Source: Kalmusia sp. IMI 367209 (Eukaryota > Ascomycota > Dothideomycetes > Pleosporales > Didymosphaeriaceae). From it: a stretch of 64,000 nucleotides of DNA. The stretch is from assembly GCA_027946365.1 (NCBI GenBank), contig JAPEUQ010000014.1:496001-560000 (forward strand), written 5' to 3'. The position numbers and the translations under genes were made by a program. The notes under the pieces are model-generated. The model made no database searches, had not been told where the DNA came from, and saw only the letters and a list, made by a program, of their open reading frames with translations. Shown in pieces: positions 11,254 through 22,213 of the stretch (the first letter of the stretch is position 1; every line of letters starts with the position of its first letter).

Positions 11254-11578
11254 ATGGTTATGTTAGGGCTGTTGGGCTTCATGGGCTAGGCGCAAGGCTT
11301 CGGGCATGCATTATGTGTACTCGGCATCAAAAATGACATGACATGGGGCCCGCATCATGAGGGCGTTCAGATACCACTTCCAATTGACTTCTTGTGATTC
11401 GTTCGTATTGGCACCCATCTTTTTGACTATCACTGAGTTTTGTTGATGCCATGCCAGTGCGGCGTCAAATCTTTGGGGACAATCTCCCGGTTAATCATGT
11501 AGCCCGAGGTAACACCTCATACAACGAATGATAAGGCTAACTTTTAACATTGCACCGTCTTAGACTATCTTGATCTAC
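11254..11578. other. Convergent 3' ends of eS7 and the GST gene
   Basis: The two genes are transcribed toward each other. No coding sequence is seen. Confidence 0.5.
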
Positions 11579-12474
11579 CTATTGACGGTCCAGCTCAGGA
11601 TAGTGTCTGAAGATGCCCTTGCTGTAAGGCTTCCTCCGATCGCTTGACAGATACTCCTTCAAGTTTCCGTGCTCGGAGACACTAGGGAAAAAGGTCTTGA
11701 AGATAGTTGGGAACTCTCCAGCCTCCTCTCTCGCTTTCAATTCCTTGGGAAATGCGAATTTCAACCCATGAATGACCTGCCAGAAGGTCAAGTCCGCGTA
11801 GCTACACCCGTTAGCGATTACTGACAAGATCCACTTTCGATGGACAGTCGTAACTCACCTCAGCTTATCGCCAACAAGATACTTGCCCTGCCCTGCGGCA
11901 TTGCCCTTCAGTACTCGCTCAAAGTAACCGAAGAACTTTGGAATGCGCACTTCGCGCAGGTCGGTAGCTTTGCGTAGCGACTCGGGCTTCTGGTCTTCGT
12001 AGTATCCTAGCGTAGACACCGGGTGGTGCGTGTCATGGGTTTCGTTGTTGAGATCGAGCGCGGTCAACGTGAGGGCATTGATCCAGGCCTTCTCCGCAGC
12101 GTCGGCGCCAGAGAGACCGAGTTCCTCGCCAATGAAAGCCTGAGACGCCGTTAGGTCCGAACAAGCAATGACGAGACCGGGTGGGAGATGCTAACCAGGA
12201 TCGCGGGCGTCTGGCTCAACACCAGTGTCTTCCCGCCCTTACCGGCCCCGTGGATTCTTAGCGCAGGCGGTGCGAAGGCTGGCGGGTTTCCATCTGCATC
12301 CTGCGTCGCCTTGTCATCTTTGACTGCGAGGACCTGGTGGATGCCGCCCTGCACTTGGTTGGAGACGTCAACGTAGGGAGTGCCTGTTGCTTCGAAGGCG
12401 AGGCGAGCGAATTCGCCGCGGCCGGGGATGCCGGGCCAGTAAAGGAGCTCGTATTTCTTTTGGGAGGCGGACAT
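11579..12474 (-). CDS. Glutathione S-transferase-like protein
   Basis: Exons 12474-12196, 12139-11859 and 11801-11579 (introns 56 and 57 nt) give 260 residues. GSTs conjugate glutathione to electrophiles. The N-terminal thioredoxin-like part begins KYELLYWPGIPGRGEF, where the YW-PG-GRGE pattern resembles sigma-class-like fungal GSTs; the Tyr near residue 8 or 12 could serve as the catalytic Tyr. A QTPAIL segment precedes the second helix of the G-site. The C-terminal helical domain includes KAWINALTLTALDL, NETHDTHHP, FFGYFERVLKG, and KYLVGDKLSYADLTFWQ, the last being the usual N-capping region of GST_C. Homologues are cytosolic; the substrate is unknown. It is convergent with eS7. Confidence 0.9.
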
Positions 12475-13985
12475 GGTGTATGTGCGGTAGAGGTGGAATG
12501 GCTGGATAGGTTGAGTGTTAGTTCGATGTTGTTAGATTGGAGGAAGGTAGTTGTTGAGGGGAAGGGAAAGTGAGGGGGCCAGCAGGACGGATGCTGATGA
12601 GGGGCATCGTATTGGAATGCGGAGAGGAGACGTAGCACATACATCGATTCTATGGAGGACTCTCTGCTGTGGGATACCAGTACACAAAGCAACAATGAGC
12701 GCAGAGCGTAGACTTCTCGGGAGCATCAACCAAGATCAACCAAAGTAGAGAACAGTTTACAGTACCATTCTCCCAAATGCCGCCCGTCCAAGCCCGTTTA
12801 AATATCTCTCACCTCCCGCATGAAAGCGCCCCTCTTTCTAGCCGGAGTCTGCGACTGCTTTCTTACTGTTCCTGGCGTCATGGTGGGGCTGCGGTTGGTG
12901 TGTGGTGAGGGGCATTGTTGGCTAGCGCTCCATTGGACCCCTTGCAGATCGCAGCAAATCCCGACGCCGTGTCGGAGAAAGGAAAAGTCGCTCAGAGAAG
13001 GCAGCGCATTGTTGATTGCGGACGTCGGACTTCTCGAGTCGCGCGAAGGCGAGGCTTGGTAAGCTTGAGATACAGCTTCGTGTTCGCGAAGTGTGTGTCT
13101 GGTAGTGGCAGGTCTGATCAAGACATTTGTCACCGCGGCGAGGGCGATGCCCGAGATGTGTGCTACTGTGTGTATGCGGCGCGTCGGTACTGAACAGCGC
13201 GTAAGCCACTATGGGAGATGCATCCAACACGGTGCTATACGGATCCGGCGTAGTGCGAAGATCTGCATATTATGTCGAGAGCAGGGAAAAGCGCCAAATG
13301 GTTGCACCTATGACTTGCTCGTCCCCTCGGGCATTATTGAGTAACACAGGTCGAAAGCGTCATTAAAGTACACTCTCGGCTTGACTCATGCTTCATGCTC
13401 TGTTTTAGCGCTTTCGCGGTAGTATAGCCAGTCACTCACTACGAAGGTTCACTGTCGCATCGTGTTGCAAAGATCACCAATATGCTCATATTGCCATCCT
13501 ACGTAGGAGCATTTGTTTGTTGAAGGTGGAGCATATTTGCTATAAGTAGTAGTACAGATCAGGAACAACAGCCTCTTTAATTTCTTCATCACACCCGCTA
13601 ACACCTTCTCGGCCTTCATAACAGCCCTTCGTCACGCAGCCAACGGATGAATTCCGAATGGTTCCATACTCATTCATATGCTACGTTCTGGGACGTTGCG
13701 CCATGCGACTCAGCAAAATCGGCCTCGGAGATTCGTTTGTCGACCATTGCATTGGCATCTGTTTGAGCACTGTTTCGTGGTACTTAAATCCGGCACCTGA
13801 TGAGTCTTGATTGGTGTACGAAGCGCGCGGCTCCGCTTAGGTAATTAGCGCGCCAGCGAACTCTCGCTTCCCTCAGCTCAGCTTGCTGCCTCAAGCTCTC
13901 AGGGAGAATTGCCTTTCCCGCACTCAACCACAAACCTCCAATTCGATTTTCTCGTAGCTTGATGAGCATGGTTGCTGTCAACACC
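12475..13985. other. Divergent 1.5-kb gap between GST and the CCCH protein gene
   Basis: It holds both promoters. A short open stretch near 12803-12886 on the minus strand (MTPGTVRKQSQTPARKRG) ends at a GTGAGA donor-like site, but I could not join it to a convincing second exon. No other gene seen. Confidence 0.4.
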
Positions 13986-15806
13986 ATGGCACACGAGTTC
14001 AATACGACCGATTTTGTCTCCCAGATGAAGGGCTTTCAGGCCTCTGACGATGCGCGCCAGAAACTGTTTGCGGTAAGCCATTCCTTTCACGCTTTAGCTT
14101 GTCTCCACCGTTGACGTTCATCGAGGATATGCTCGAGAGGTATACTGCTTTACTAGAAGACTTCGAAATTTTGAAGAAAGATTATTCCTCTGAGAGGGAT
14201 ATTCGTCGCAATTACCAGCGGTCGGTTGATCAAATGGAGCGTCAGGTTGCCGAGACGCAACGGGAACTGGTGCGTTGTCCCTGCAGCCTTGTGCCCCCCC
14301 CCCCAGAGGTGATCTAACGTCTGACAGGAAGATCATTCGTTTGTATTAGCGCTAATTGATGGAGACGGAGTTATTGTGAGTCACATCATCCATTTGCAAC
14401 CATTCGCTGCCATTTTGATATTAACGCGTATACAGTTTCAAGACGCGTTGCTCCAAGCAGCCGCACACGATGGCGGCTCTGAAGCGGCATCTAGGCTTCA
14501 GCACGCTGTGCGCGACCATATCGCTTCGCTCTATGGAAATTCTGGTAATTGGCCTATCATGGTACAAATTTATCTGAGCTTGGACAAGCTTGCACAAAAA
14601 CTTGCCTCAGTAAATCTTATCCAAAAACCATCAGATTTACGAACATTTGCACAAGGCTTTTCCCTCAACCAGTCCCTATTTACTATTGTCGACGTAGGTC
14701 ATGGGAAGGAGCGTGCAGATCATAAGATCAAGGGTGAATATATTTCTCATCTCTCTCTCGCTCTCGATTGATCGATTGTGCTGATAGGTTTTCCAGAGAT
14801 GCTTAGAACTTTTAGTGACAATCCAACATGTCGACATATCATTTTCGGGGGTTGCCACGATGCCGGATATCTCTTAAACCTCGATCAATATAAACACAAC
14901 GCAGTTAAAGCCGCTCGCATTACACTTCTCGAATCTACACCAGCATGGAGAGGCTTCGTCGAGCTACCCAACTTCAAGCGAACTAGCTTTGATGAAGTCT
15001 TTAGGAATACGCCATTACCAGACTTTGGAACTACATCATATTCACATGCGCCCGTGCAGCCTCCAATTTCTGCGCCGATCCAACATATGACAAGGACTAT
15101 GGCAAGCCCCTCGCCACCGCCAGGCTTCCGTAATCCTCCACCAGGTTTCCCAGCTGCACCGCCGGGCTTTAGCAATAGCATGCATGGCACGCCTACCATA
15201 TCTTCTCCCGCAACAACTGTTTCCTCGCTCGCCGCCAATCCGACTCCCGAGCCAGGCGAAGCGTCCTGGGCGACCGTTGGCAAGAGCGGTAACCCTCCAA
15301 ATGAGAATATTTCTATCGCACCTAAGACAAAGTCCAACAAAAAATGGGCATATTATAATAAAGACGGATATCGCTTGGATGAGCCTCTCCCACCACGTGA
15401 CAAGACGGCTTCTGATGCCATCGACATCCGCATGAAGAAAGGAGGCAAGAATCTTTGCAATCACTGGCATCTGAATAGGGGTAGATGTACCAATGGCGCA
15501 AAGTGTTATTTCCAACATGAACCCAAACTAACGGTTGCGGAGACGGTTGCTTTACGGTATAAGACAAGGAGCCTTGCGTGCAAGGACCGTTATTGCGAAA
15601 ATATCGATTGCTGTGAGTACTAGCCATCATCACTTGATAACAAGATCAATACTGAACTTCCTGCAGATCTTGGACATCAGTGCTCATTTGAGCGCGAGCA
15701 GGGCTATTGCCCGTTTCCCGACACATGTAACTTGAGGGCGACGCATGGTATGGACAAGGAAAAAGCCACACGATGGGACGAATTTGGTGAACAGGAAGAT
15801 TTGTAA
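13986..15806 (+). CDS. CCCH zinc-finger protein with a conserved N-terminal (DUF7923-type, possibly NYN-like) domain
   Basis: Six exons (13986-14072, 14126-14269, 14328-14375, 14436-14733, 14788-15612, 15667-15806) give 513 residues. Order: a coiled coil (about 30-77, LERYTALLEDFEILKKDY); a conserved alpha/beta domain (about 78-250) with acidic motifs LALIDGDG, FTIVDVGHG and GGCHDAGY; a Pro-rich linker; a CCCH finger at about 416-438 (C-x9-C-x5-C-x3-H); and a second Cys/His cluster at about 470-496 (C-x8-C-x5-C with a later His). The middle domain matches a fungal family I know as DUF7923 in CCCH proteins. Its DxDG...D...HD layout recalls NYN/PIN nucleases, which is inference. RNA binding is likely from the fingers. 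The start at 13986 has the best context (CACCATGGC); in-frame Mets at 13962 and 13968 are alternatives. Confidence 0.85.
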
Positions 15807-16445
15807 AGTCACGACGAATCACCTTTAATCAGCTTTTGAAGACGCCTTGGCGGAAGTAAAGATCTAAGCTCACTATAATTGAATTTATCGGGTTCTAAGG
15901 GACAATTTGTAAAGGAGGTGTGCCTTATGTCTGTCTGTTCTAAAATGTATGGATAGATAGTGAGGTATCTTTTAAGTGTTTCATATAGTATTCAATAAAC
16001 GCTATCCAGCCCTAGTATGGACCAACAAAACGCATACCCGTAGCTTACCAGACGAGGAGTTGTAGATCAGGCGGCCTCTGTATCGCTTGTCAGCCTAGTC
16101 CGTCTCACTGCGGGAACAGCCTCAAGCGCGGCAAGAAGCCTCCAGACTTCTCATTCCCTGGAAAGAACTCGTCAGCTACGCCTACCGCAACCTCACGCTG
16201 CCCTACTCCACCTTCAAGAAAGTCTCACAACATACGTGACACGTCCGGAGACTCGATAAATAGATATTGAAGAACGTGCAAGATCAAAATCTAAACAATC
16301 CCATCTAGAAGCTCGTGACAACACTCCTTACACCAACCCATGCACAATCTATCCCTGACGATCTCTGACAAAATGCTTCACAAACATGCAAAAATCAAAA
16401 TTATATCAAATGCTGAGTCCGACCAACAATTCTCTCAAACCCCAG
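15807..16445. other. Convergent 3' region, no gene seen
   Basis: It lies between the ends of the CCCH gene and the DUF3684 gene. It is AT-rich near 15930-16020. No coding signal seen. Confidence 0.45.
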
Positions 16446-19400
16446 CTAATCCACGTCTCCTTTCTTGATCTCTCGTACAAACCCTTCCAGCACATTGCGA
16501 TACATTGGACTATACTCAATCGCAATCTGACTCTGATACCAGATGAACCGCGCATTATGATCACTGACAAGATTGTGTGCCAGTTCATGGCAGAAAGTCA
16601 AGAACCAGCTATCCAGGGCCTTCATCCTGCCCTCGGCGGTCCCATAATCTGCACTATGCATCTGCATGAACCATCCTAGGTTGAAGAATAGACTGCGGTT
16701 CTGGTTGAATGCGATGGTACGCGATTGCTTGTCGAGAAAGATGCTCACGGCGGAGGGGTTGACGCCGAAGAGGTTGGCAAGGCTGAAAATGAGGGGCAGA
16801 AATGACGATAGGTCATGCTGGATTTCTTGTGGAGACTCAGAGTGGTTTTTTCCGTAGAAGACGTCGACGTGGCGTCCGGAGTAAGGGATGGAAAAGGCTT
16901 TATGTAGATTCTCCCACTGTTCATCGTTGCAATAACCGCCTTTCTCGAGCTCAGTTGGTGGGTCTTGGTGGATTTTTGAGTTGATATGCTGCTGATTGAC
17001 GGGACGACAGTCTTTGATCGCGTTTTCAATGTTCTTTTTAGTGGCAGAATTTTCTTGCGTGATCTGTCCGATACCTGCAGGGGTGGTAGGCGCATTCTTG
17101 AAACCAAGCTTCTTCGCCCATTGGTTGAAGACGCTCTGTTCCGGTGGACGCAAGGTATTGTCGTGTCCGCCAAGTCCGCCATTTCCGCTGTTTTCATCTG
17201 TTTCAGGACTACCGAAGGAACCGGGCATGCTCTTCTCTGAGGGTTTATTAGGTGTAGCTGGCGGAGCGGGTGCAGCGGGCTTTTCTGCTTCAACAACACT
17301 AGATTTGGCTTGCTCGGCAACACGCTGTTGCTCTTCAAACTCGCGCTCTAATTCTTGTTGTTTTGCGATGCGGGCTTCATGTTCTTTTTTCCGAAGGATA
17401 CGTTCGACATTGATACCTTTCTCTTGTAATCGACGAAGCGACTCTGTGAGGATACGCTCAAGAGCAATGGCGTCATTCTGCTTGGGCCTTCGAATGAGAA
17501 GCCGAACTAGCTCGCTACTCACTTCGTAGATGTCGTATTTAGGTGTGATGTATAAAACGGTCCCTACCCCACGCTTTCGAGTGGTGATAGCGCTCCTTCG
17601 GTGTGAGGTAGCTGCTCGGTCAGCAAGTGAGTAACGGATAGAAATGTCTGATACACATTCTACTATCAAGTTCGAGCTGAGCCATTTGGTATCGTGTCGT
17701 ATGCTCTTAGATGACGCGTCTCGCTCGTGTTCGTGAAGGAAAAGCCTGGCACGCTCAAGAATATCTTTCCGCAAACTGTGAGCTTTAGACTGGTCACGTG
17801 TCAAGCTGCCAATCCGTTGCTCTTCCTTAACGAGCTCCGATATCCTCTTCACTCCAAAGCGAGCATAGAAATCTTCAAGTGCTTCTTCCTGTGGGGCCGC
17901 AATGACGAAGTCGCGGAACTTTATGAAGTAGCTAACGTCGTCGATGATTACAATCTCGTTGATACTATTCAGCGACCACTCGCGATGTACACCCCGGTTC
18001 GTCGAGGTCGTCAAGTGTATCCTCTCTAATTTCGACTAAAGTCTTTTGCTCGTCTTTGATATCTCGATATCCTAATAATATCCTCGAGCCTGTGAGCGTC
18101 TTGACAAGCTCTTTGTCTTTCCACAAATTATCAGCAAAGTCGGCCAGTTTGCGGAGAAGCTCGAGGTACCGTTCCTGCCCAATGGTGTTGAGGAAGCGAG
18201 CAGGGTTTTTGCATAGAAGGTAGGCGAGATCATGGCTACTCGGCTCATGCTTGGCGCCAGCCTTCAGAAGGAAGACGGTGGCTTCAGAACCATACTGAAC
18301 ATAGTCTAGGATGCCTCGATACTCCTGATCTTGACCCACGAACACCGTCTCGGGAGGGTCATGATGATGAAGTCGCATTTCACTCCTACCAGTTTGAGTC
18401 TTCGTGCGGTCTTGAAAGCCAGCAGAAGCGGCATCGAGATAGTATTTGCGAAAAATTGGAACGATGTTGGCGCTGGAAATGCTATTTAATAACGATCGAT
18501 GCTGATCTAATTCGGCTGATCTGCTAGCGAGGTAGGCAAACTGCATCTCAGCATCCCAATTTGGTCTTTGGTGGAGATCTGATCAGCCGCTGAACACAAT
18601 CTTGAATACTCGGGTTGATTTGGACACCGAACTTTTCTGCGTGTGGACGTAAATCTGCTCGCAAAATAGCATACCCAAGACAAGCAGCCTGCTCATTTGT
18701 GAAGCATTGAAAAGGTCCTACTAGCGTCGGCCAAGGCGCCTGTTCCGTTGGAAGAATTGGAAGAGAAAGTGCGGCAAATCTCTTCGTTTCAGCCGCGTAG
18801 CCGTGCTTGTAATGATTTTGAGTAAAGTATTGCATGGCAACAGTGTACAACTGTCGGTTGTTGACCCTTCCAGCTTGATACATAATATTCGCAAGGACAG
18901 TGGAATCTGGCCACTGCTTCAAGCCAAGCCGTAACAACAGGGCACCTTCGCGCACATTAGGTTTAAATTCGAAGGGAAGCTTTACTTGAACAAGTTCCAT
19001 TGAAAGTATAGCCTGCTCTGGGGCGTAAAGATCTGAAGCCTTGAAAAGTTGACCATTTTGGACTGAAGCACCCTCTCCGGGTAGGAAAGCCGTGTCTTTT
19101 AAGCGGTCGAGGTCTTTCTTCGGCATCTCGTCCATTACTGAAGCAAAGTATCGAATGAGATCGACGTGGTTCCACGGAACTTTGCCAGACTGTACACTTG
19201 AGTCTTGGTTTCGCATGCGATCGAACACCACTGGTAATTCAACCGTTTTCCTCACACCCAGAGCGACTAGAAATTTGTCTTTTGAACCTGGGAAAGCTTT
19301 GACTGTGGGTAAGTCATCAAATAATCTGACAGTCGGGAAATATGACTCTTCTGGTTTGTGCATGCCTGTCTTCGTTGGTATTATAGCATGGGGCGTTAGA

Positions 19401-21643
19401 ATATTGACTACGGCTTCTCTTGAAGGGCCATCAAGTTGGTCCCAGCATTTGGCAGTTAGGCTAAGCACCTGCAGCGCAAGCTTTTCCGATGATTTGAAAT
19501 CTTCAAGTTGAGGAGTTGCTGTCATGTGTCGCAGCCAGCGGACCATTGACAGCTCGATCCAGCCGAACAATTGCAACTGCTTTATAGGAATTGCTTTGGA
19601 GAAAGCAAATGGAATAGTGTCTGGAGGCACAGGAAGCGTCGGATTTATTCTTGCCGTGTTGATATACGTGCTCACGTCACCGAGTGGTAGAATCCTGCCC
19701 GACTTCTCGTTTGAATTGACTTCAATATTTGCCACCGTAATCTCGAAGAGACTGCGCACCCCAGAACCATCAATTTCCCCACTTTCCAACTTAGCTCCAG
19801 ACCATTTGAGGAATTCTGAAAGCTCGGCTTCCGTCAAGGCTCGACTCTCAAGGCCTTGTCGAATATCGCCCATTGTCAATTCGGATATGAAACCACGGCT
19901 GTGTAAATTTAACATGAATGTGTAAGCTTTCGTAGCAAGATCTTGAGGAACCATTGGTACTTCTCCTAGGAAGCTTAGAGTTTCGGCCGGCATCCGTACA
20001 TGTTTGCTTGCCATGACACCCTTAGAAGAGAGCATTTCAATAGAACGCTCTTTCGAGCAGCTCCAAAATGCTTCTTCGATTTTCTCTCCGAGCGAAGTCG
20101 AAGGGTGAGAAGCGTTCGACGTGAATTGGTGAAACACATAGATTGCTCGCTGGATTTGATTTTCCATAGATTCCTTGCCGAACCGTCGCTGAATATCGGC
20201 CATTTCTGAGGCATACAATATACGGCAAGCCAAACCAGCTACGCGAAGGAGCTCAATGTTCCAAGTAGAGATAAACCGAGCGTTCAAGTCGACATTCTCA
20301 CGTTCCACAGTGGGAATGAGCGATGGTGCAGAAACATGCGCAAGGACCCCAGTGGTCTGAGCTGTGGGGAAGCCGATAAAAATTCTGCCTGTCTTTGTAG
20401 GCAGAACCTCTGAGAATATCCTGTATGCTAGCTCTGCTGTTGTTCCAGTACCCGTAGAGAGAGAAGTAGTTGGGTCGTGATATGGAGAGGTCAGAAGAGC
20501 GATTCGAGTTTTACGAGGTGGTGGTTTTTTCGTGGCGCGCTCGATCTCGGCTGCAAAATTCCGTGATACACGAGTATCGACTTCTACAGTGCATACTTGC
20601 AGGAAGATGATACCACTCGAATTTCCAGTGATGTCATCAGTGTCGTCAAAAGATTTATCAGGCAACTTTGGCGTGGGTGGCGGCTTGTTTGCTTTTAACG
20701 TTGGGTGGGATGACGCAGAGAACTTGGAAAAGAAGCTCTTCAAGGCCGTGCCCGCATTGCGTACTTCAGTTTGAACTACTTCAGCAGCTCGTTTTGGTGG
20801 GTTTTGAGCAGATGCAATGACATTGCTCCATTCCGCATCGATTTGAGAGTGCTGTTGGGTAACTTGGGCAACGCGCATAAAACCTCCTTCTGTTTCCGTC
20901 TTCAAGCTTTTGGGAACTTGCATGTCCACAGCGGGAGATGTGTTCTTACTGAAAGAAGCAACCTTGTGACTGTCAAGATGCAGCTCGAGACACTGGAGGC
21001 CGACGAAGGTCAAGCTGGTGGCCAAGAACTGACACAAGGTGGGCAAATTTGGAACTTTAGCCGGGCTATATGAAGTCGATGATCGGTCAGCCTGTCGATA
21101 GTCTAGGGAAAATGTTGTATCAGATGACCGGTGCTCCTTGGGCACACTAGAGACCTTGGTAGATAAAGTATTGCCCTTCCAGTAGAAGGCCATCGTCCGA
21201 TCGCCGGAAACCACAAAGGGTTCATCGCAGTCAGCAAACACACTGTAGAATCCAACACCAAATGCACCGATTTTCGTCTCGTCAGGATTCCCGTCAGCAA
21301 TGCTTTTTAAACGGCTCCAGTCTGCGGCCGTGAAGGGCTGTCCGTTATTAGAAACAATTAATCGTTTCAAGGTGTGATGCTGAATGATATGCTTCAATAA
21401 TAACGCCTTGTCTGAGCCTTGTGGTGCGGGCGTATCGAGGGAGGGATCGGTCTCAAACTTGATAACGACTGTGTTTGCGCCCGCATCTGAAGCGTTCTGA
21501 ATAAGCTCTCGTAGAGTCGTGTGCTCGCTAGAATACCGAGCGAGCACCTTGTCTATCAGCGCTCTCGTGTTCACGGTTACTTCAGAGTCCTGGCCGTTGG
21601 CCATAGTCTGGTTGCGCAGCCGCGCAAAGTCGACCGTCGCCAT
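16446..21643 (-). CDS. DUF3684-type GHKL/HSP90-like ATPase (sacsin-like), two apparent frame breaks
   Basis: The conserved frame spans about 1731 residues once two single extra bases are allowed for. The N terminus is a GHKL ATPase as in HSP90 and sacsin: RELIQNASDAGANT holds the Mg-binding Asn, and GAFGVGFYSVF is the ATP-lid glycine motif. The middle is the fungal DUF3684 region. Near residue 1390 a coiled basic stretch (RILRKKEHEARIAKQQ) leads into a Pro/Ser linker and a C-terminal domain with HELAHNLVSDH at residues about 1685-1695. Frame 1 runs 21643 to about 18557, frame 2 to about 17995, frame 3 to 16446. The breaks fall at 18555-18557 and 17992-17995, both short C runs on the plus strand; dropping one base at each restores KTKL-DAEMQFA and LDEPG-VHREW, as in homologues. 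So this is either an intact gene with assembly errors or a recent pseudogene. Start at 21643 (MATVDFARLRNQ) matches the family; a Met at 21706 is also in frame. Confidence 0.85.
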
Positions 21644-22213
21644 GCTGATTGTTCTTCGTTGATATCGAGTTGTTATGGGTATCAAGCGCCTAGCTCCATA
21701 GATCACGGCTCACGGAACTAAAGACCGAGCTTAACAAGAGCGAATGAATAATCACACTGGAGGTTGAGAGGAAGAATAAGGGAGAGATCCAGATGATAGA
21801 TGGCTGACGTTGAGCTTGAAGCCTGGGTGGCGAAGCAGGGGAAAGGGACAGAATACAAAAGAACCGATGCTCAGCCGATGCTATGAATCACTGTCTAGAG
21901 CCTCGCTATGCAAATGACAAAAAAGTGAAAGAAAATTCTTCACAAGTGTTGACCGAGATAGAGCAACAGTGTTTGTGGAGTGCCACAGCCTGGTTTATAC
22001 TGCGGTCGCGACGTGTGCCGTTTTGCGCCAATGACAAATTCAGCCTAGTGCGCCAAGCAGATCTCCGTAGCGGTGGGTTGTCTCGAATCCTCACGCTGCG
22101 GTCTTGCACTGACCAAAATTCAGCGCATCATGCATATTCTCACTCTGCGAGCCTCCGAAATACGATAGAACTCAGATCCCCGGCCGTGGCCGTCTTCCTG
22201 TCTCCATGTTGCG
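21644..22213. other. Divergent promoter between DUF3684 gene and TRS120
   Basis: The flanking genes point away from each other. No gene seen in the gap. Confidence 0.5.

Noticed and set aside
12803..12886. Short minus-strand exon candidate beginning MTPGTVRKQSQTPARKRG
   Set aside because: It ends at a donor-like site, but no second exon gives a convincing product.
16446..21643. Calling the DUF3684 locus a pseudogene outright
   Set aside because: More than 1700 residues are otherwise open and conserved, and both breaks sit at short homopolymers, as does the one in the SPATA20-like gene.
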